Source: Actinostola sp. cb2023 (lineage: Eukaryota > Cnidaria > Anthozoa > Actiniaria > Actinostolidae). From it: a stretch of 64,000 nt of DNA. The notes beneath the pieces are model-generated. The model searched no databases. It was given only the letters and a program-made list of their open reading frames with translations, and had not been told where the DNA came from. The stretch lies in the NCBI GenBank assembly GCA_033675265.1, contig JAUJYZ010000439.1, positions 967,001 to 1,031,000 of the forward strand. The letters are read 5' to 3'. Of the stretch, positions 33,486-43,494 are shown piece after piece. A program made the translations under genes and the position numbers. Each line of letters begins with the position of its first letter. The first letter of the stretch is position 1.

Positions 33486-33553
33486 TCAAGTTATCACTTT
33501 AATAGCACACAATTGTCCTGACAAAATACATGTACTTGCCACAGCCACTGATT
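33486..33553 (-). CDS. Cytochrome b5 gene, candidate terminal exon 5
   Basis: A very good acceptor (TTTGTTTGTTTATTTCAG) precedes a 22-codon frame, ESVAVASTCILSGQLCAIKV-IT-stop. It enters in phase 1, exactly what the exon at 35640-35802 needs; the five exons sum to 489 bases (162 residues). Support is splice site plus phase only, with no homology recognised. Confidence 0.35.
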
Positions 33554-33650
33554 CTGAAATAAACAAACAAAACGTTAATAAAATACCGTAAAGTTCCGAA
33601 AGTAGCGAGGTCGTAACTTTCGGATTGAGCAACCTTAAGTAACTGTTACT

Positions 33651-33651
<1 letters not shown>

Positions 33652-33683
<32 letters not shown>
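33652..33683. repeat. Poly-G tract
   Basis: About 32 consecutive G. Length is probably unreliable in the assembly. Confidence 0.8.
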
Positions 33684-33734
33684 CGCTACTTTCGGGGTGC
33701 TAAAATCGTTAACTTTTAGGAGCCATACCGTGTA

Positions 33735-34651
33735 CAGGGTTCCCACTGACCTTGAAAAGTCAGTGAATTTGATTTTTTTTTTTCAAGGTCATGGAATTGT
33801 CAGGGAATTTTGATTTTGGTCAGGGAATTTTTTAAAGTGCCTATAACCCTTCTGAGTTTGTTTTAAAAATCGATTATATATTAAGTGAATAGTTGCCGGT
33901 TTCAGTATTTTGTGATTTGAACTTCGCGTTTGCAAGTTATAGAGGTTTGAAAACGCGATATGGAAATCAGATGACGTCAAAATGACGCACTTTAAGGAAT
34001 CAGGTCTTATACAAAAACACACTTGTGCAAATTACTGACATTTTGAAACTTGCAATATCTTTTCACAGTTTATAGATATGATTTGATAAACTTTTTATCC
34101 TATTTCAGAAAGAACACAACTAAATAAGCTATGGCATCATTCCTTAAGTTACGTCACCAAATTAACATATCCCGATTTCAAACCTCTATAACTCACAAAC
34201 ACGAAGTTCAAATCACAAAATACTGAAACCTGCAACTATTCACTTAATATATCGATTTTTAAAACAAACTCACAGGGGTTATAGGCACTTTAATTTACCC
34301 AAAAGTCAGTGAAAAGTCAGGGAATTTATGTCAGCCTTCACAAAATCGATATGTACAGTGTAGCATAATTATGGGTAACATTTAGACAGATTGTGATCAA
34401 TCATGATGAAAACTCACACAAAAGTTTAAAAGTTGTCATTGACCTTATATGGTCCATGTTTACAAATGTATTTCTTCATACATACTGTACATACAGTACA
34501 TACATAAAAAGACTATAGTAAATGTAAGTCGCACTGCAGGATATCATAGTAAAACAAGAGTACAGTATGGTCATTGAAAAATTGTTTTTGGTCAGTGAGA
34601 AGTCAGGGAAAAGCCAGATAATTTTATTTTTCCGCATGAGTGGGAACCCTG
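33735..34651. mobile_element. TIR element with CAGGGTTCCCACT ends, interrupted
   Basis: The left end CAGGGTTCCCACTGACC and the right end AGTGGGAACCCTG are inverted repeats. The body contains repeated GTCAGGGAATTTT and GTCAGTGAAAAGTCAGGG motifs on both sides. It is split by the separate foldback at 33832-34292. The CAGGGTTCC-type ends resemble hAT-like elements; this is inference. Confidence 0.55.
33832..34292. mobile_element. Foldback MITE (TTAAAGTGCCTAT family), full copy
   Basis: Arms of about 165 bp (TTAAAGTGCCTATAACCCTT..., complement ...GGGGTTATAGGCACTTTAA) surround about 130 bases. One arm also exists alone at 4466-4625. It is inserted inside the element at 33735-34651. Confidence 0.85.
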
Positions 34652-34683
34652 GTTATTTTTATATCGAACAATTCTAGTATCCT

Positions 34684-34833
34684 GGCCCCGGTTGAACGAA
34701 AGGTGAATAGCGCTATCCACCGGATAAGTCTTATCCAACGGATAAAATTTATTGGATAACTGCATCAGTTTTATCCGTTGGATAAGACTTATCGGGTGGA
34801 TAGCGCTATTCACCTTTCGTGCAACCGGGGCCT
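34684..34833. mobile_element. Palindromic hairpin MITE with GGATAGCGCTATCC-type core
   Basis: The arms GGCCCCGGTTGAACGAAAGG...GATAAGTCTTATCC are inverted almost perfectly around a short spacer. TAGCGCTA is itself palindromic. I associate this hairpin family with anthozoan genomes; that is recollection, not a search. Confidence 0.8.
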
Positions 34834-35421
34834 GATCTCGAAAATCAGCACTTGTGCATAAGGCATATAGATCACACAATACGCTACGCTATATAATATA
34901 TGCGCAGTAGAGTTGCGCAGTGCAAAACTAAGGAATCACCTTAAATGCCCCCTCAGCCAGCTTCGGGGACATTTAATCATTAATATCCCTCAGTGCCATG
35001 ATATTACTTATAATAAAACACTTGTGCTCGTTTATTCATGATCACAAATCAACCAATGTATGACATGCAGCACTCCACCGACGCAAATCACAGCTATACA
35101 ATGTATACATATGTACATGTATATTTGTGTAACAACACCTGTATGTGTTGTATAACCTGCTTACTGTAGCTGAAGTCTGCTCTCTCACTCTTCCTTCGAT
35201 GAGGAAGAGCAAGCTTTGCCAACTACATGTACATGCAAGGTACATGTACTAAGCAAGAGTAGGCCAGGAACGGTGATTCTCAATGCCCTTCCACCCAAAA
35301 AAGTAACATTTCTCTCTCTGGCTCTTATTATGTACGTATACACCATTTAGGCTTTTTTTGTCCAGATATTTTAACAACATGTACAATACGAACCAAGACC
35401 TGCTCAATCACATGAGTTCCC

Positions 35422-35493
35422 ACATGAGTGGCTCAGTGGTTAGAGCGCCTGACTGGTATCCAGGAGGTCACGGGTTCAAATGCCGTCTGGGCT
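35422..35493 (+). tRNA. tRNA-Thr(GGT)-like sequence, probably pseudogene
   Basis: A tRNA-like layout is visible. The D arm is GCTC-AGTGGTTA-GAGC. The anticodon arm is CCTGA-CTGGTAT-CCAGG with GGT at 34-36. The T arm is ACGGG-TTCAAAT-GCCGT. The T stem has one mismatch, the anticodon stem one, and the acceptor stem (ACATGAG/CTGGGCT) pairs poorly. A and B boxes are good. A tRNA-derived SINE or pseudogene is more likely than an active gene. Confidence 0.4.
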
Positions 35494-35639
35494 CAGTAAG
35501 AAACCTTACAAACTACATTGTACATTACTAACAATTACCAAGCGACAAATTACCATATAACTTACAGTACAAACATGTACAATGTTGCGGGATAGCTTTA
35601 CTATGAAATGGCTTAAATGATACTTGGACTTAAACTCAC

Positions 35640-35802
35640 CATTGTCAAATATATCAATGATCCATAGCCCATGATTGCTATTGGTGTACAGTGATAGTAT
35701 CACTGTACCATGCTTTTCCTTGTCTTTGCTAGAAAACAGATTCTGTGATGTGGCATATACTGTAATGATTGGCTTGATAACATCAGGAGGTTGTACCTCA
35801 AC
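35640..35802 (-). CDS. Exon with clean splice sites, possibly cytochrome b5 exon 4
   Basis: The acceptor is TTGTTTGTTTCAG and the donor is AATG|GTGAGT. The 163-base exon encodes VEVQPPDVIKPIITVYATSQ...GTVILSLYTNSNHGLWIIDI-FDN. It enters in phase 0, matching exon 3 of the cytochrome b5 gene (same strand, 41393), and exits in phase 1, matching 33553. I do not recognise the peptide. It is a convincing coding exon, but the assignment to cytochrome b5 rests on strand and phase across a 5.6-kb repeat-filled gap. Confidence 0.5.
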
Positions 35803-35869
35803 CTGAAACAAACAAAAATCATACATCGTCAATGTCTCTGATGACTACATGTACATTGTACATTCGTTC

Positions 35870-36055
35870 CCCCAGGGGGTGGGGATTTGTTCAGATTCCT
35901 CTGCCCCATTCCCATAACTTATAAACTAAATTGTATGTAAATTACTGGTACTAAAATAAAGTCTATGTTTCCCCATGTCTATGTCAGGGGGATATCATGT
36001 TTGAATGGACATTTGAACAAATCCCCCAGCGTCCCCAGGGGTGGCACCCAGGGGT
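35870..36055. mobile_element. Foldback element
   Basis: TTCCCCCAGGGGGTGGGGAT...TTTGTTC and its complement GAACAAATCCCCCAGCGTCC...CCAGGGG flank about 110 bases. Confidence 0.6.
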
Positions 36056-36419
36056 TTGACCGTCAAGTATAAACATGTATAACTACGATTGCTTCAAAAT
36101 TCCAAAAAGCACATACCTCTCTAAGCAGGAATAGGTATATTGGTCATTAAGCTTACATCATCCGGTTTCCAGGTCGGTTTCCATCATCTTACGTTGTCTA
36201 CATGTAAGTTTAAGCTTATAAACTTATCCAAAGTCAAAGTAGGGCACGATATTAGAGTCGAGTAATACAAAATGTACGTCTTCATGCTTCAAAAGAAGTA
36301 ATTGCTTCGTTTTTCGTGAAAGACCATTGCTTTGGGGCTCGAGTAGTAGTCTTGTCATCAGTAGTCATCGGTTCGTTATTGATGTCGGTAGATCGGGCAT
36401 TACATGGATCATTTAGAGC

Positions 36420-36900
36420 TACGCTTTCCTATTGTACCGATCGATTGTCCGCTCGTTTTCCGACTGTTGTGTAGGCTGGCTCGTTACGAGACCTTTGCTG
36501 TAGTTCGTTAAATTCTTATCACCAGTAAATAAGACGAATACCGTTCCGAAAGGACCTGGGGAATGAAAGAGCAATGATTGAAGCTTGAGCACACAACAAA
36601 CCAACCGTCAACATGGCGGCCGGGAAATATACAGTCAGGCGTCACACGACCACTCCATATTTGGAACATATCCCCTGCAGCGCTACACTCTGATTGGCTA
36701 GAACACGGTTTTGAGCGCCATTTTCTTGGTGTTGCAACGGCTCTAGAACGTGCAGTGGCGAAACTATGGAACTCTTTTGGTATTTTATCGTGGAATAATC
36801 ACTCTTTTCTTCAACCAAATCCCTGGAGAACGACATGGAACAATGGTATGTGTGACAGAGTGCTGTTTATCTATAAACATACAGTGAAATTCAAGAATTT
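36420..36900. other. Unresolved promoter- or exon-like region
   Basis: On the minus strand a good acceptor (CTTTCATTCCCCAG) is followed by GPFGTVFVLFTGDKN-type sequence that soon stops. On the plus strand an ATGGCGGCC start-like site lies near 36612, and a 111-codon frame ends at a good donor (AATG|GTATGTG). CpG-containing and moderately GC, it could be a first-exon/promoter region of an unidentified gene. I cannot assign it. Confidence 0.25.
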
Positions 36901-37276
36901 ATGCTCATTTTAAAAGGTAAGATTCGATGCTGACATGAATTCCTGATCAAAGTATTCGATTGTATAATCGCAGTATAAAGCTTATACACATTCAGAATAC
37001 GGTATAAAGCTTTAATACATAACGTCATAAGCTTAATATACAGCAGACATATATTTCCTGCCAAAAGTGTGGATAACAAGCTCATATACATGTATGCATG
37101 TCTATTAATATGTCTATACATTTTATACTCTATAGACATCTACATGTACAATGTAGAATACATCTAGTGTCTATTATGTCAATACTCAGTACACCAACCT
37201 TTTAAAGTGGCCACCCTCTATTAAGCGGCCTGTTTTAAAAGTCCCGAATCAGTGGAGTTTCACCCATATAAACCCG

Positions 37277-37606
37277 GCGTATGCAATTGATAAAATCAAT
37301 GATCGATTAAAATCGATAACAATCGATATCAATTAATTGATTGATATTGATAATCAATAGGTAATCGATGAACCGAAAATTTGTGACCTTTTATCAATTG
37401 AAAAATCAATCAATATTCACTTTATTTGCGGTTAATCCAAACACCGTAGCTGCCAATTGATGCCAATCGATGATCGATTTCAATCGATGAAGACAAAATT
37501 TGTGACCTATCGATTGACCGATACCAATCGATATCAATTAACTAATTTTATCGATTGATATCGATTACATTTCCGATCATCGATTTTATTGATTGCATAC
37601 GCCGGG
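37277..37606. mobile_element. Foldback element rich in ATCGAT
   Basis: The terminal inverted repeats CCGGCGTATGCAATTGATAA and ATTGATTGCATACGCCGG enclose a stretch dense in ATCGAT-like motifs. No coding content. Confidence 0.75.
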
Positions 37607-37666
37607 ATATAAACTCTGCATAAATTTGCTACCTCTATTAAGTGGTATATGTACAATGTACATGTA

Positions 37667-37950
37667 TACAGTCATTTGCAAAAATTCTGGCCGCTACGAA
37701 AGATCAATATATCAATATATCGGGTGCATTATGAGTAATTAAATAATCGAAAATTCCCCTTAAAGCGGGTTAACGCCAGCAAAGTTGGTATAAATATTTG
37801 GTATAATGTTTATTTTAGTATACGTTTGTTGTTTGTAAATTTTACTTCATTTAATAAGTTAGGAAACTCAAAATAGTATTATTTAATTACCCATAATGTA
37901 ACCGATATATTGATATATCGTGGCGGACAGAATTTTTGCAAATGACTGTA
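37667..37950. mobile_element. 285-bp MITE, copy 2
   Basis: Same family as 9066-9350, with the interior reversed. Ends are TACAGTCATTTGCAAAAATT and TTTTTGCAAATGACTGTA. CATGTA occurs on both flanks, a possible target duplication. Confidence 0.9.
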
Positions 37951-38246
37951 CATGTATATACATAATATACTCTATATCCACTACATGCTGCTTACTAGTG
38001 CTGTATATAGACATTGCAATATATTTGTTTATAAATAATATAAACTATGTGTACCTCCCAAGAATGCACGATTTGATTGGTTGCTGAGCGTGTATTATTT
38101 ATTGTAATAGATGCACAGAGCAGTGAAAACAATGCAGAAAGCCTGTTTTTAAAACTACATTGCGTTCCTCTATACTGTATAGATGTACAATTGCAGAATA
38201 TACAAATAGACACATACCATATACATGTATGTACTGGTATGTACAC

Positions 38247-38390
38247 TGACAGTATACATTAGCTGGAGAAAACAGCTGTCTCTCATCACGTACAACAATA
38301 AATTCCTAGGTGGAATCAATGTATGCGATGAGAGACAGCTGTTAATTTTAATTCTCAGGCTATATGTACCGACAGTATACATATGATATA
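38247..38390. mobile_element. Small foldback element
   Basis: GACAGTATACATTAGCTGGA...CAGCTGTCTCTCATC is inverted as GATGAGAGACAGCTGTTAAT...GACAGTATAC. Confidence 0.65.
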
Positions 38391-38402
38391 GTATATACAA
38401 TG

Positions 38403-38688
38403 TACAGTCATTTGCAAAAATTCTGTCCGCTACGAAATATCAATATATCAATATATCGGGTGCATTATGGGTAAATAAAATAATCGAAAATTCCCCTTAA
38501 AGCGGGTTAATGCCAGCAAAGTTGGTATAAATATTTAGTATAATGTTTATTTTAGTCTTACGTTTGTTGTTTGTAAATTTTGCTTCATTTAATAAGTTAG
38601 GAAACTCAAAATAGTATTATTTAATTACCCATAATGCACTCGATATATTGATATTTCGTGGATGCCAGAATTTTTGCAAATTGCTGTA
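38403..38688. mobile_element. 285-bp MITE, copy 3
   Basis: Third copy of the TACAGTCATTTGC element, same internal orientation as copy 2 and only 450 bases from it. Its right end is more diverged (TTTGCAAATTGCTGTA). Confidence 0.88.
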
Positions 38689-38691
38689 TAG

Positions 38692-38865
38692 ACAGTATAC
38701 ACTCGAAATAATGGCGACCAATTTGAATAACTATTGTTTCTGGTCTGACCAACGTCATGTTCACGTGGAAAGACAAAAGTGTTTTCACATGAATGAGAGG
38801 TTGGTCAGTCAGGAACAAAGTTATTCAAATTGGTTGCCATATTTCGATTCGGTGTATAGCCATGC
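38692..38865. mobile_element. Foldback element
   Basis: Arms around ATGGCGACCAATTTGAATAA and the complement TTATTCAAATTGGTTGCCAT flank about 80 bases. It abuts MITE copy 3; both share GACAGTATAC-like flanks with the foldback at 38247. Confidence 0.6.
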
Positions 38866-39569
38866 TATTTCAATTGTATATTACATACATGCCATGGTTC
38901 ACTTTGCCTATTTACAAATTTGATTTCATATTTGACACTTTTCTGTTTTTCTTCAATAGAGTGAAGCATAAACAAATCTAACACAATCATGGTGCTTGGA
39001 CAAATGGATGCAAAAGAGGTCAAAAAAGTGATAGCTACAATGTAGCACTAAGTGAACAGTCTACAAAATAGTATTGAAATATTTTTATTTAAGTTAAGAA
39101 TTATAGCTTAATATTATACCTTATTATTTTTGTTGTGCAATCGTCATTCAACGTTTTTTGAAATAGCTGTATGTTGCTTACACACATGCATTGTATTTTA
39201 AATTCACTCGATATACAATATGCACAGGATTTTTTTGTGGACAGATGAGGTTCGAGTGAATGAATACGAGGAAAAAATGACACAAGTGCATAGTACAGTC
39301 GAAGCTCTCGTAAGCAACCACTTTGGGAATTCGAAAAAGTGGTAATAACTAGATCAGAGCTGTTGTCGCTTAAATGAGATGGACCGCGCACTGAAACAAC
39401 ATAGGCTGGTCTCTTACTAGAGCTTAATATTGCTGCGAGCCGCCAGGCGAGCAGCGAAACTAATCTTGACGGAGTTCCTGTGTCATGTTTTGGTCGTGTG
39501 GGATCTGGGCACTTATGTGGATCATTATTTGAGGGCCATGAGTTCATCAGTGAAAACTGTTAAATGTAC

Positions 39570-39606
39570 CCTCGTGAAATAAAGTTTATTATTATTATTA
39601 TTATTA
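39570..39606 (+). mobile_element. Retroposon 3' tail ending (TTA)n
   Basis: CGTGAAATAAAGTTTATTAT followed by a TTA tandem. Same architecture as the tails at 27641, 40877 and 43772. Confidence 0.4.
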
Positions 39607-40129
39607 GACTCTCGTTGCATCCTTAAAATAAATAAAATATTACATACTATAAAAAACTACTATATACTTTGTATAATACTACTATAAATACCCAATCCCA
39701 CTTCACTAAAATTTAGGCCCAAGTTACAATACCCTTAATCTCAAATATTTGTACCCATTCCCACCACTCCAGATCCCATATAACCCAACACCCTTGTATA
39801 CTTAAACCCCATACTTATATACCCACACCCGTTTATATACATCGTAAAATTGTACTGGTCGTAATTAAAATATATCCTAATAAGAATCTATAAATATATA
39901 GCAGCATTCAGCTAGTGCTCATGCAGTGGAATAGAACTACACACTGTACACGGATAAAATAATAATAACTGTATATATTAAGTAACTGTAGAATAGACTA
40001 CAAATGACCTTGTGTATTATTTTATATTTAATTATTAAAGCTTTTACAATATTTCTACATCTTTTATTGATTATGCAGTGTTTGTCTCTGACTTCCTACA
40101 TCTTGTTTGAATCTTATCTCAGTGAAAAC

Positions 40130-40460
40130 CGTGAATGCTGGCATTTGCCGAAACCGTGAATCTTGGCATTTGCCGAAATTTTGAATGCTGGCATTTGCCG
40201 ACATCGTGAATCTTGGCATTTGCCGAAATTTTGAATGCTGGCATTTGCCGACATCGTGAATCTTGGCATTTGCCGAAATTTTGAATGCTGGCATTTGCCA
40301 ACATCGTGAATCTTGGCATTTGCCGAAATTTTGAATGCTGGCATTTGCCAACATCGTGAATCTTGGCATTTGCCGAAATTTTGAATGCTGGCATTTGCCA
40401 ACATCGTGAATCTTGGCATTTGCCGAAATTTTGAATGCTGGCATTTGCCAACATCGTGAA
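40130..40460. repeat. 50-bp minisatellite (25+25 dimer), second locus
   Basis: The unit is GGCATTTGCCGAAATTTTGA+ATGCT plus GGCATTTGCC(A/G)ACATCGTGA+ATCTT, six to seven copies. It shares the GGCATTTGCC core, 25-bp sub-unit and 50-bp period with 32839-33178, but in an unrelated sequence context of the second half. Confidence 0.92.
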
Positions 40461-40720
40461 TAGGACTGGCAATATAATAACTATGTACCATTGGTGGTCC
40501 AAACAGCAGTTTCTATAGTTTAATTTTGAGAACAGAAACAATTTTAGCTGAAAAAAATAACAAATCGGCAAATCAAATAAGATTTCTTCAATATTTGCTA
40601 AAATGGATAAAATAACCAGCAAAAAATTGAAAAGTCTCTCGAAAAGTGCTGGGAAATTTAACTTTGGAATATCCGAAGTCATTCTGGAACGTGTTAGTCT
40701 CCCCTCTAAAGCCAAGCAGG
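40461..40720. mobile_element. Non-autonomous element next to minisatellite, copy 2 (minus orientation)
   Basis: Contains the reverse complement of the element segment ACACGTTCCAGAATGACTTC + GGATATTCC found at 32499. Between it and the array lies AT-rich sequence. This supports a common element family for both 50-bp arrays. Confidence 0.5.
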
Positions 40721-40740
40721 CCACCAACAATAATATTTAA

Positions 40741-40906
40741 CTATCAATATATATTAACCTCTTTATATTCCATATATTATAATAATTATGTAGAATTCTC
40801 TTTTTACACGGCTCAAAGGGAGAGCACTTTGTAATTAATTTTAATTTTAGTGATTTTAGTGATTTTGATTCCGTGTCTAAATAAAGTTCATTCATTCATT
40901 CATTCA
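40741..40906 (+). mobile_element. Retroposon 3' tail ending (ATTC)n
   Basis: GTGTCTAAATAAAGTTCATT followed by ATTC tandem repeats, preceded by about 130 bases of AT-rich sequence. Typical of the 3' end of a truncated LINE. Confidence 0.45.
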
Positions 40907-41009
40907 AAAATCAGGGAAGAAAGACTCGGTCAATAGTACCTCCCATGGTTCTCTCTAAGAAGAACAATACTGCGAACTATTATGATCAGCTAATTAATGA
41001 GTGCGACTC

Positions 41010-41190
41010 TTACGCTTCTCTCGTGCTTAGCAGCCTCCCGCGTGCATCCATAACTCGATGGACGCACGCTGAGCGTTGACCATTCCTTTTATAACATAGT
41101 TACTGCAAATTCAAATAAAACAATTTTATTTTCCAATTGATTTCAGAGCGCAGCCAATCAGAGCGCGCGTTATATCAATGCTATGTTATA
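41010..41190. repeat. Dispersed repeat (CCAATCAGAGCGCGCG family)
   Basis: GCTTAGCAGCCTCCCGCGTG and GCATCCATAACTCGATGG repeat the block at 29438 in reverse. It is followed by GCCAATCAGAGCGCGCGTTA and TATCAATGCTATGTTATAAT, shared with 5560 and 30240. Confidence 0.55.
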
Positions 41191-41392
41191 ATATTATTTT
41201 GCTTATGACAACGTTATTGCAATTAGGTGTATATATAGACTTTGCAAGTAGAAATTATACGCACATACAATTCTATGAGTGTCTTGACAGATCGACAGGT
41301 CATACAGTGATTAACTGACTTAGAAGTGCGGCACAGAATCCGCGTTTCGCAGCCGGGAAGAAAGCGTGCCTCTTTGACAACATACAACGTAC

Positions 41393-41484
41393 CTCCACTA
41401 AGTTACCAATGAAATATTGTGATAGTATTTCTCTTGCCTCTTTAGAATGTCCTGTGTCCTTGAAAGCAGAAGTAGCATCGGTGC
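41393..41484 (-). CDS. Cytochrome b5, exon 3 (second heme His)
   Basis: The acceptor is TCTTTCCAAAAAG and the donor is GAG|GTACGT. It enters in phase 1 and exits in phase 0. It encodes GTDATSAFKDTGHSKEARE then ILSQYFIGNLVE. The His of TGHS is the second axial heme ligand. DAT-AF and the Y-IG-L block are standard in this family. It joins exon 2 in frame. Confidence 0.88.
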
Positions 41485-41732
41485 CTTTTTGGAAAGAGAA
41501 AACGTTGTGTATATACAAAGCATTTTGAAAACGTAACTGGTATGCTATACTATCTTGTTGAAGACATTCTACTGAACCACAAAAAGAACATGTAAAATAC
41601 GTGAGCAATAAAACCGCATTCGTTACACATTCATGGTGTAATGAATTTAGGTATGAATTCAATTTGAATGCTGACACTGTTGCATTGTTGGTAACAAATA
41701 ATGACGGGAAAAAATAGTGATCTCTCATTTAC

Positions 41733-41769
41733 CTGCATTTTCTAGCAAGATCTCAAATCCACCGGGATG
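41733..41769 (-). CDS. Cytochrome b5, exon 2 (HPGG microexon)
   Basis: A 37-base exon between acceptor CTCTTTCGTCACAG and donor GCAG|GTAAAT encodes HPGGFEILLENAG, which carries the HPGG heme-ligand motif. It is far too short to appear as an ORF. Phase 0 in and phase 1 out fit exons 1 and 3. The plus-strand frame over the same bases is not coding. Confidence 0.88.
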
Positions 41770-42060
41770 CTGTGACGAAAGAGCACATGCATCATTAGAT
41801 ATATGGAAGAAAGTAAAGGGTTGGAGAAGTATGGGAAGAAAACGGGAGCATCACCGAGACCATAACAACGGTTCACACGGTGTGGCTAAATGGGATGCCT
41901 CACAAGGACCTTCGAGTGTCAAATTAGAATGAATCTATTGTGTTACTGCATCGTTCTATTGTTTTATATTAATGAGGTCCTTTTGAGGTATCCTATATTT
42001 AGCCTCCACCGAGTTAGAATTCAGATTTGAAAGTGATTTGCCGCCATTTTCTTTTCAAAT

Positions 42061-42700
42061 TGCACTGCGGTGGGAGATTTAGTGAGCGATCTTCGTCTCT
42101 AAAATGATGTTCAAGAAAGTATTTGAAAGGAAATCAATAGTCTGCCTACATTTGTTTTGCTGTAGATGATCTTTTTCCGTATAAGGGTCGTAGATGATAA
42201 AATATCAAGGAACAAAATCCGCCGAAACAAGGAGTTATCATAAAACCAGCTACATTGCCCTTTGGGTTTATTCTCATCGAAGATGATTTCAAGAGATACT
42301 TCACAGTGAGAATTAGTACTGACCGATTGAAGGTCACATTCTGTGAATTTGAGTTCTGTACATTCATGATTCTCAAAGTATTTTACTCGGTTCAGTTGGG
42401 TATTTATCATTTTTGCACGTATATTTTCCTAACATTCCTACCTAAAGAACAACACTTATTAACTAGCCCCCCAGCCGAAAATAGCACAAATTGACTTCTT
42501 CTAAGCTTATTCTTCATCACTCATTCACCGGACTTCTCCGTAGGAATGTTGCCGTGTTTTGGCGGATTTTGCTCCTTTATACGGAAAAAATATCCACAGC
42601 ACCACAAAAGTAGGCGGACTATTGATTTCCTTTCAATGATTTTCTTAAACTTCATTCTAGAGACGAAGATCGCTCACTAAATCTTCCACAGCAGTGCACT
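42061..42700. mobile_element. Foldback element in cytochrome b5 intron 1
   Basis: Arms of about 130 bp (TGCACTGCGGTGGGAGATTT...AGTGAGCGATCTTCG... and the complement ...CGAAGATCGCTCACTAAATC TTCCACAGCAGTGCA) flank about 380 bases. Minus-strand frames inside are not supported as genes. Confidence 0.75.
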
Positions 42701-42970
42701 TGGCAAAACAATAGCGATACTTCATGTTTACAAACATTAACATTGTGATGTAAATGTGCCAACCATTTCCACAAAACCTTTTCACACGTTTTGTTTCAAC
42801 AGCCAATCGATCTCTGGTTGGCACATCGTTGACACACTGAATGACAAAAGCTGAAGTATCGATTATGCAAATAGGTACTTTGAAATTTGAATCCTAACGC
42901 ATGCGCAGACAAAATGTATACATGTTGAGCTCGCGTACTTCCATCGGGACAGTGACATGGTATTGATTAC

Positions 42971-43099
42971 CTCGTGCATAAAATGCGTAATGTCGTATAC
43001 TTTGTCCACATAGACGATCCAAAACGAATCTGAATAACTGTGATGTGACACTTCCTCTAGAGAATACTCTGGGACATTATCTTGACATTCGCACTTCAT
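42971..43099 (-). CDS. Cytochrome b5, exon 1 (start)
   Basis: The ATG of MKCECQDN (context CAAATGA) starts a 43-codon exon reading VPEYSLEEVSHHSYSDSFWI then VYVDKVYDITHFMHE, ending at the donor GAG|GTAATC. The Y-L-EEV--H, W--Y--KVYD-T-FM pattern is the cytochrome b5 heme-binding fold. It splices in frame to HPGGFEILLENAG. Cytochrome b5 is a small electron-transfer hemoprotein, commonly ER- or mitochondrial-membrane anchored, that serves desaturases and P450s. Both His ligands are present across exons 2 and 3. The frame is open upstream of the ATG, and an acceptor-like CTCCCAG at 43142 could mark a 5' UTR or coding exon boundary. Confidence 0.88.
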
Positions 43100-43203
43100 T
43101 TGATGCGGTCTCACAACCAACGACCTTCTACTGGGAGTCAAGCAATGACTGTAATTAGAAATGGTCACGTGATGATGTATTGTGATGATGTATTGTTTTT
43201 ATT

Positions 43204-43490
43204 ATACACCTATTTCAAATAACGTTGTCGCGTTCAAAGCAACAACCGTCAAGCCAAGACCGAAATGAATGCTGGTTTTGTGTTGGCAAATTATTCAAAT
43301 CGGACCTATTTTCTATGGAACGAAGTGTGATATGCAAACAAGCACGTGGAAATGTTCACATTTTGTTAATTAGTCCTTGTAAAAACAATTGTGATTTAAA
43401 TAATTGTCAGCACATAACCAGCATTCACTTCGGTCTTGGCTTGACGCTTGCTGCTTTGAACGCGACAACGTTATTTGAAATAGGTGTATA
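43204..43490. mobile_element. Foldback MITE, TATACACCTATTTCAAA family, copy c
   Basis: Ends TATACACCTATTTCAAATAA and TTATTTGAAATAGGTGTATA; the arms extend about 75 bp (CGTTGTCGCGTTCAAAGCA...). It sits just upstream of the cytochrome b5 start. Confidence 0.88.
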
Positions 43491-43494
43491 TTAC

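Noticed and set aside
36578..36913. 111-codon plus-strand frame ending at a GT donor
   Set aside because: The only ATG-led alternative frame (MAAGKY...) stops quickly. No matching downstream exon was found, so a gene is not called.
39101..39547. 148-codon minus-strand frame
   Set aside because: Lies across retroposon-like sequence with (TTA)n tail; no recognisable domain.
40064..40730. Repetitive minus-strand ORFs (ASIQNFGKCQDSR repeats)
   Set aside because: The 50-bp minisatellite read in three frames.
41717..41932. 71-codon plus-strand frame
   Set aside because: Overlaps the cytochrome b5 HPGG microexon, whose minus-strand reading is strongly supported.
42111..42494. Overlapping frames on both strands
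   Set aside because: Inside a foldback element; mirror-image translations without known domain.
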